Positions 61,901 through 64,000 of a stretch of DNA of 64,000 nucleotides are shown piece by piece; position 1 is the stretch's first letter; every line of letters begins with the position of its first letter. Origin of the DNA: Tsukamurella paurometabola DSM 20162. Lineage in GTDB: Bacteria; Actinomycetota; Actinomycetes; Mycobacteriales; Mycobacteriaceae. Location: assembly GCF_000092225.1 (NCBI RefSeq), contig NC_014158.1:186001-250000 (forward strand), in the 5' to 3' direction. Below the pieces are notes generated by a model that was not told the origin of the DNA, did no database searches, and worked only from the letters and a program-made list of their open reading frames with translations. A program made the translations under genes and the position numbers.

Positions 61901-62798
61901 AGAGGGGCCAGGCAGCAACGGCTCGTCGAGCACCCACGAGCCCCCTGCCAGCACCCCCACGGCTGGATACCCGGTCGACACCCTCGCCAAGCTCGCCACG
62001 TCCGAGGTGTACGGCCCGGAACTCGAAGCCGTAGTCGCAGCGCTACAAAAAGAAGCAACAGGCCCAACGGTCAGCGATGTTCAAGCTGCGCAGAAACGCC
62101 TCATCGAACAAGGGAATCAAGCGCCCGCTGTAGATGCAATGGTCAACATTGTCGCTTCCATGCTCGCCGCCCGGGACAAGCAGGAACTTGCCGCCGCTCA
62201 ACAGCACCTCGAAGACATCGCAGCAAAACTCGGCGTACCCGTCGCAAACCTTCCCAAAACCGACGACATGTACCTATTCCCCATGTCAGCCGCGCCCACC
62301 AACCCCACACACTCACCCTACGAACGCATCCGAGAACTCCTCACCCAAATCACATGGCACAACAGCCAAACCGTTCAAGAGGCATACGACCAAGCAAAGA
62401 ACCGAACGTACTCCAGTGCTGAAGCTGAGCAAGCAAGAAAGGACTTCCGTGATCAGCTGCGAACGAGCGGATATGAAGCTCTCCTAGAGATGGGATATCG
62501 GCCAGATGCCGCAGATTCGCTATCGAAATCAATCGCTGAACAGTTGATGAAGAAGTTGGTGGTTACCCATAATCCGGATAGGATTGTTGGCGGGCGGTCT
62601 GATAAGATGGTGACGTTCGGTGATTCGCGGACGAACAGCTCGATCGGGAACGCTAACCAGCGTGGGGCGGCGGCGTATCTAGCCTGGCTGGAAGTGCAAA
62701 TGAAGAAAAATCCCGACGCGATCGTCCGATTCGACTTCGTTGAACCCGACGATCCGGAGACTCCCTCAACTACACCACCCGGCGGTACTGATGACTGA
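58929..62798 (+). CDS. Secreted/membrane-anchored polymorphic toxin with Ntox15-like C-terminus
   Basis: A 1289-residue protein. Two hydrophobic N-terminal stretches (about 5-20 and 66-95, the second ending in SASAA) suggest export; GTG 59118 with GGGGAG upstream is an alternative start giving a single signal peptide, but ATG 58929 has a GGAGG 10 nt upstream. Then comes a Ser/Gly-rich region (about 100-330), a beta-rich domain ending YPLLADP (about 330-480) often seen in secreted actinobacterial toxins, a Ser/Gly linker, a membrane segment (about 672-692), and a Pro/Thr-rich stretch. The C-terminal 100 residues carry HNPD (His1214, Asp1217) in KLVVTHNPDRIVGGRSDKMV and DSRTNSSIGNANQRG, matching Ntox15 (Tde1-type) HxxD DNases. 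The stop overlaps the immunity gene by 8 bases. Confidence 0.8.
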   Translation: MTVPAVYSVVLAVVCCVVVGRVWLRDRAVFGSLLRRRTASGAKPGQAPRARIDGVGGRGSGRGVHPLVVGVARGVVGVVVFGGALVAAALLPSSPSASAAVPDGDTSSTSSESASSGSSGSSGSASSESKPSESRSSASPGSGSDASSSAPSESGSSGSDSSGTSSGSASPGSSSSVGSSSGSTPSENPDRSTSGGASGASTGKSGDAGESGGDSAAPTASASHGSTSTGSAAASSSGGTSSSAVAPGVVVDRPRTQDSQSPAPAPAAGASSSSSPASPSSTPSFSSSTSSAASSLVSAVGASLSGAAGRSAVVPVVVPAGVSFDFRPGPDGYLVFRLPGSVVADAVAGSAAAAQLGLGVQSPPGVGAGSNTFVFVPSASSPLDYQFPVDVGVGQKLVARSDGSVDVVDLSGAVVQTIGVPWAVDAQGRQHSTWYTIDENSPGTLTQHIRPDVDARYPLLADPSSLPGHPEPLPEAPPAGPLQPSPQPSSGGSTGGGWSGTGSGSGSGAGSSGSSGSSRGSGSGGSGNGGGGAAPPDDGTSTDPGFSRDYDLSHNPGGASTPGFGGAKIDNGSGPRQAPGSYDWDVPKFDYSVPAPAKGEYAFSLFGLFSINPFSGNTSVLGIKFNLWDTVGNIAGGVGKAIDGVGKAIDGIVSPKPKDDGKPAIPGTTPQPFAQVVVGAAAFILLFGAIYFATLPPQQRQDLIRRGTEPLNQWWNNARDRIHDLLNPAEPEAKTPTIGGEVKPPAQGATEPPHTTPNPVPSNPVSPVTPDLPAAPFTTPGGNGTGAGTVGTPTRPGTQIPAVPAGNPGISTPAPGGGQDDPNNDDDDGPDKNPDKDTDHQSYPAGGIIGAGLGGASIETPGLPTTPGTNPPEPNNGTPGTTTPLDPDHHLDPNKPDKATPVEIKPEPTAPKNPILGLAENILGFFFPKPKPAIPEPSTPEHPGGTTTGTGTNNNSSKGDGGDSGDGGGDSAANSGNTGATTPSTPATSNGEGPGSNGSSSTHEPPASTPTAGYPVDTLAKLATSEVYGPELEAVVAALQKEATGPTVSDVQAAQKRLIEQGNQAPAVDAMVNIVASMLAARDKQELAAAQQHLEDIAAKLGVPVANLPKTDDMYLFPMSAAPTNPTHSPYERIRELLTQITWHNSQTVQEAYDQAKNRTYSSAEAEQARKDFRDQLRTSGYEALLEMGYRPDAADSLSKSIAEQLMKKLVVTHNPDRIVGGRSDKMVTFGDSRTNSSIGNANQRGAAAYLAWLEVQMKKNPDAIVRFDFVEPDDPETPSTTPPGGTDD

Positions 62799-63426
62799 CG
62801 ACCACTTCGAGCTTTTCCTCCGCGATGTTCCGCTCACCACTGCTGGGCCGGCCTGCACGCAGCAGCATCTCGACACCTACCGCGGTGTACTGCCTAACCC
62901 CTTGCTGTCCTACTGGCAGGAATACGGCTTCTCCGGCTTCGGCGACGGCATCGTCTGGCTCACCGATCCTCTCGAGTGGCAAGCAACCACCACCCTCATC
63001 ACCGCCGGCATCACACACCGCCCCCTCGGCACCGACGCCACCTACATCCCCATCCTCCGCACCGCCTTCGGTAAGATATGGTTCTGGACGCCCGGATTCG
63101 GTCGATCCCTGACAATTACCCCAGCCGTCGGAACGGCGAGCTGCATCATTCAATCAGCCCCGCGCGACCTTAGCCTTCAAGCAACATTCGCGACAGGAGA
63201 TCGTGAAAGGTATGATTTTGATCCGAAAGGTTTTCCTGGCGGGTTGTTCGAGCAGGTGTTGACGCGGTGCGGGCCGCTCACCGTTGATCAGGTGTATCAC
63301 TTCACTCCGTCGATAGTCAGTGATGATGATCCGGTCGACATCAGCACTGCTCAAGTTGCAAATATTCACGAATGGCTCGCGGCAGTGAAAACAGAAGTTG
63401 GCGACTGGTCGACCTTCTACATCTAA
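62791..63426 (+). CDS. Tdi1-like immunity protein (GAD-like + DUF1851), copy 1
   Basis: A 211-residue protein whose ATG overlaps the toxin stop (62791-62798), so expression is coupled. The N-terminal half has the GAD-like signature (LLSYWQEYGFSGFGDGIVWLTDPLEW); the C-terminal half resembles the DUF1851/T6SS Tdi1 C-terminal domain. The GAD-like/DUF1851 architecture is that of Tdi1, the known immunity partner of Tde1, matching the HxxD toxin upstream. It lacks a signal peptide, as expected for a cytoplasmic inhibitor. Confidence 0.82.
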   Translation: MTDDHFELFLRDVPLTTAGPACTQQHLDTYRGVLPNPLLSYWQEYGFSGFGDGIVWLTDPLEWQATTTLITAGITHRPLGTDATYIPILRTAFGKIWFWTPGFGRSLTITPAVGTASCIIQSAPRDLSLQATFATGDRERYDFDPKGFPGGLFEQVLTRCGPLTVDQVYHFTPSIVSDDDPVDISTAQVANIHEWLAAVKTEVGDWSTFYI

Positions 63427-63519
63427 CTCTCCCATACTGATAGTGGCGGATTGTCCGTTTCGACTTCGTTGAACCCGACGATCCGGAGACTCCCTCCACT
63501 ACATCACCTGGCGGTACTG

Positions 63520-64000
63520 ATGACTGACGAGCACTTCGAGCTTTTCCTCCGTGATGTTCCGCTCACCACTGCTGGGCCGGCCTGCACGCAGCAGCATCTC
63601 GACACCTACCGCGGTGTACTGCCTAACCCCTTGCTGTCCTACTGGCAGGAATACGGCTTCTCCGGCTTCGGCGACGGCATCGTCTGGCTCACCGATCCTC
63701 TCGAGTGGCAAGCAACCACCACCCTCATCACCGCCGGCATCACACACCGCCCCCTCGGCACCGACGCCACCTACATCCCCATCCTGCGCACCGCCTTCGG
63801 CGAAGTATGGTTTTGGACGCCCGGATTCGGGAAATCGCTAGTCGTTGCTCCGGTTAATGCTACGGCAGTTTGTACAGGACTATCCCGCCCGAATGATCTG
63901 AGCCTCCAGTCGATATTCGCGATGGGCAGTCCGTCGAGATATGACTTTAAACCGTTGGGGTTTCCTGACGGTGTGTTCACCCGGGTCCTAGCGCAGTGCG
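63520..64000 (+). CDS. Tdi1-like immunity protein, copy 2 (partial, right edge)
   Basis: The second immunity gene starts at ATG 63520 and is open to the window end, 160 codons. The GAD-like half is almost identical to copy 1, while the second half is only related (GEVWFWTPGFGKSLVVAPVNATAVC versus GKIWFWTPGFGRSLTITPAVGTASC). It is preceded by the copied toxin tail, so it too is spaced as if overlapping a toxin stop codon. It may confer protection against a sibling toxin variant. Confidence 0.82.
   Translation, partial: MTDEHFELFLRDVPLTTAGPACTQQHLDTYRGVLPNPLLSYWQEYGFSGFGDGIVWLTDPLEWQATTTLITAGITHRPLGTDATYIPILRTAFGEVWFWTPGFGKSLVVAPVNATAVCTGLSRPNDLSLQSIFAMGSPSRYDFKPLGFPDGVFTRVLAQC

Larger units (their letters stand above)
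62720..64000 (+). repeat. 729-bp tandem unit: toxin tail plus immunity gene
   Basis: Sequence from 62720 recurs from 63449. The repeat starts inside the toxin, so the last 26 codons of the toxin (IVRFDFVEPDDPETPSTT...GGTDD and stop) are copied in frame before the second immunity gene. The copies are nearly identical over the first 300 or so bases of the immunity gene and then diverge. The second copy is cut by the window edge. Confidence 0.9.

Noticed and set aside
1-64000. tRNA or rRNA genes
   Set aside because: I looked for GTTCRANYC-type T-arms with matching acceptor stems and rRNA signatures and found none I could support.

Overview
The window is a high-GC chromosomal segment from a mycolic-acid-containing actinobacterium (order Mycobacteriales). 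The evidence is the 3' end of pks13 followed by accD4 (mycolate condensation), two tandem secreted mycolyltransferases, and an LppU-like envelope protein. The full fructose PTS, proton-translocating transhydrogenase PntAB and overall gene mix fit a Tsukamurella- or Gordonia-like genus; the genus is my inference, not a demonstrated fact. Many genes have a TANNNT -10 box 6-7 nt upstream of the start codon, the arrangement of leaderless transcripts common in this order.

Layout. 1-4545: mycolate condensation end genes and an FAD-linked oxidase. 4740-9345: free Met-R-sulfoxide reductase, two mycolyltransferases, a CitE-like lyase with an N-terminal frameshift, and a VOC protein. 9428-15283: fructose PTS regulon, ptsI divergent from deoR-fruK-fruA-ptsH. 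15303-24491: LppU-like protein, 2-hydroxyacid dehydrogenase with MarR, pntAB, NAD(P)-binding protein, LysE/LysG pair, PAP2-diacylglycerol kinase fusion. 24488-31945: secreted protease, P1 peptidase, DUF5313 and OhrR-type MarR, the NHEJ pair ligD/ku in divergent orientation, TetR and NAD-epimerase. 32023-44569: condensation-GNAT fusion, hydrolase, EamA exporter/LysR, two divergent MFS exporters, ClgR-like regulator, class III adenylate cyclase, L-serine dehydratase, NUDIX, AlkX/YcaQ-like protein and a Fic protein. 44579-47836: ABC-F ATPase and a ROK regulator, both with leader-type upstream regions.

From about 47.9 kb rightward the region is accessory: a Fic/VbhA-like toxin-antitoxin operon, an IS21-family element of about 4.55 kb that carries two passenger genes and has a 6-bp target duplication, a CPBP protease, remnants of another IS21 element, an orphan Phd-like antitoxin, a true formylglycine-generating enzyme, a decayed IS3 element and a truncated DUF1348 gene. 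It ends in a 1289-residue secreted or membrane-anchored polymorphic toxin whose C-terminus looks like an Ntox15 (Tde1-type, HxxD) nuclease. The toxin gene overlaps a GAD-like/DUF1851 (Tdi1-like) immunity gene. A 729-bp tandem unit then repeats the last codons of the toxin plus a second immunity gene, which runs off the right edge. That toxin-immunity cassette is the most interesting system in the window.
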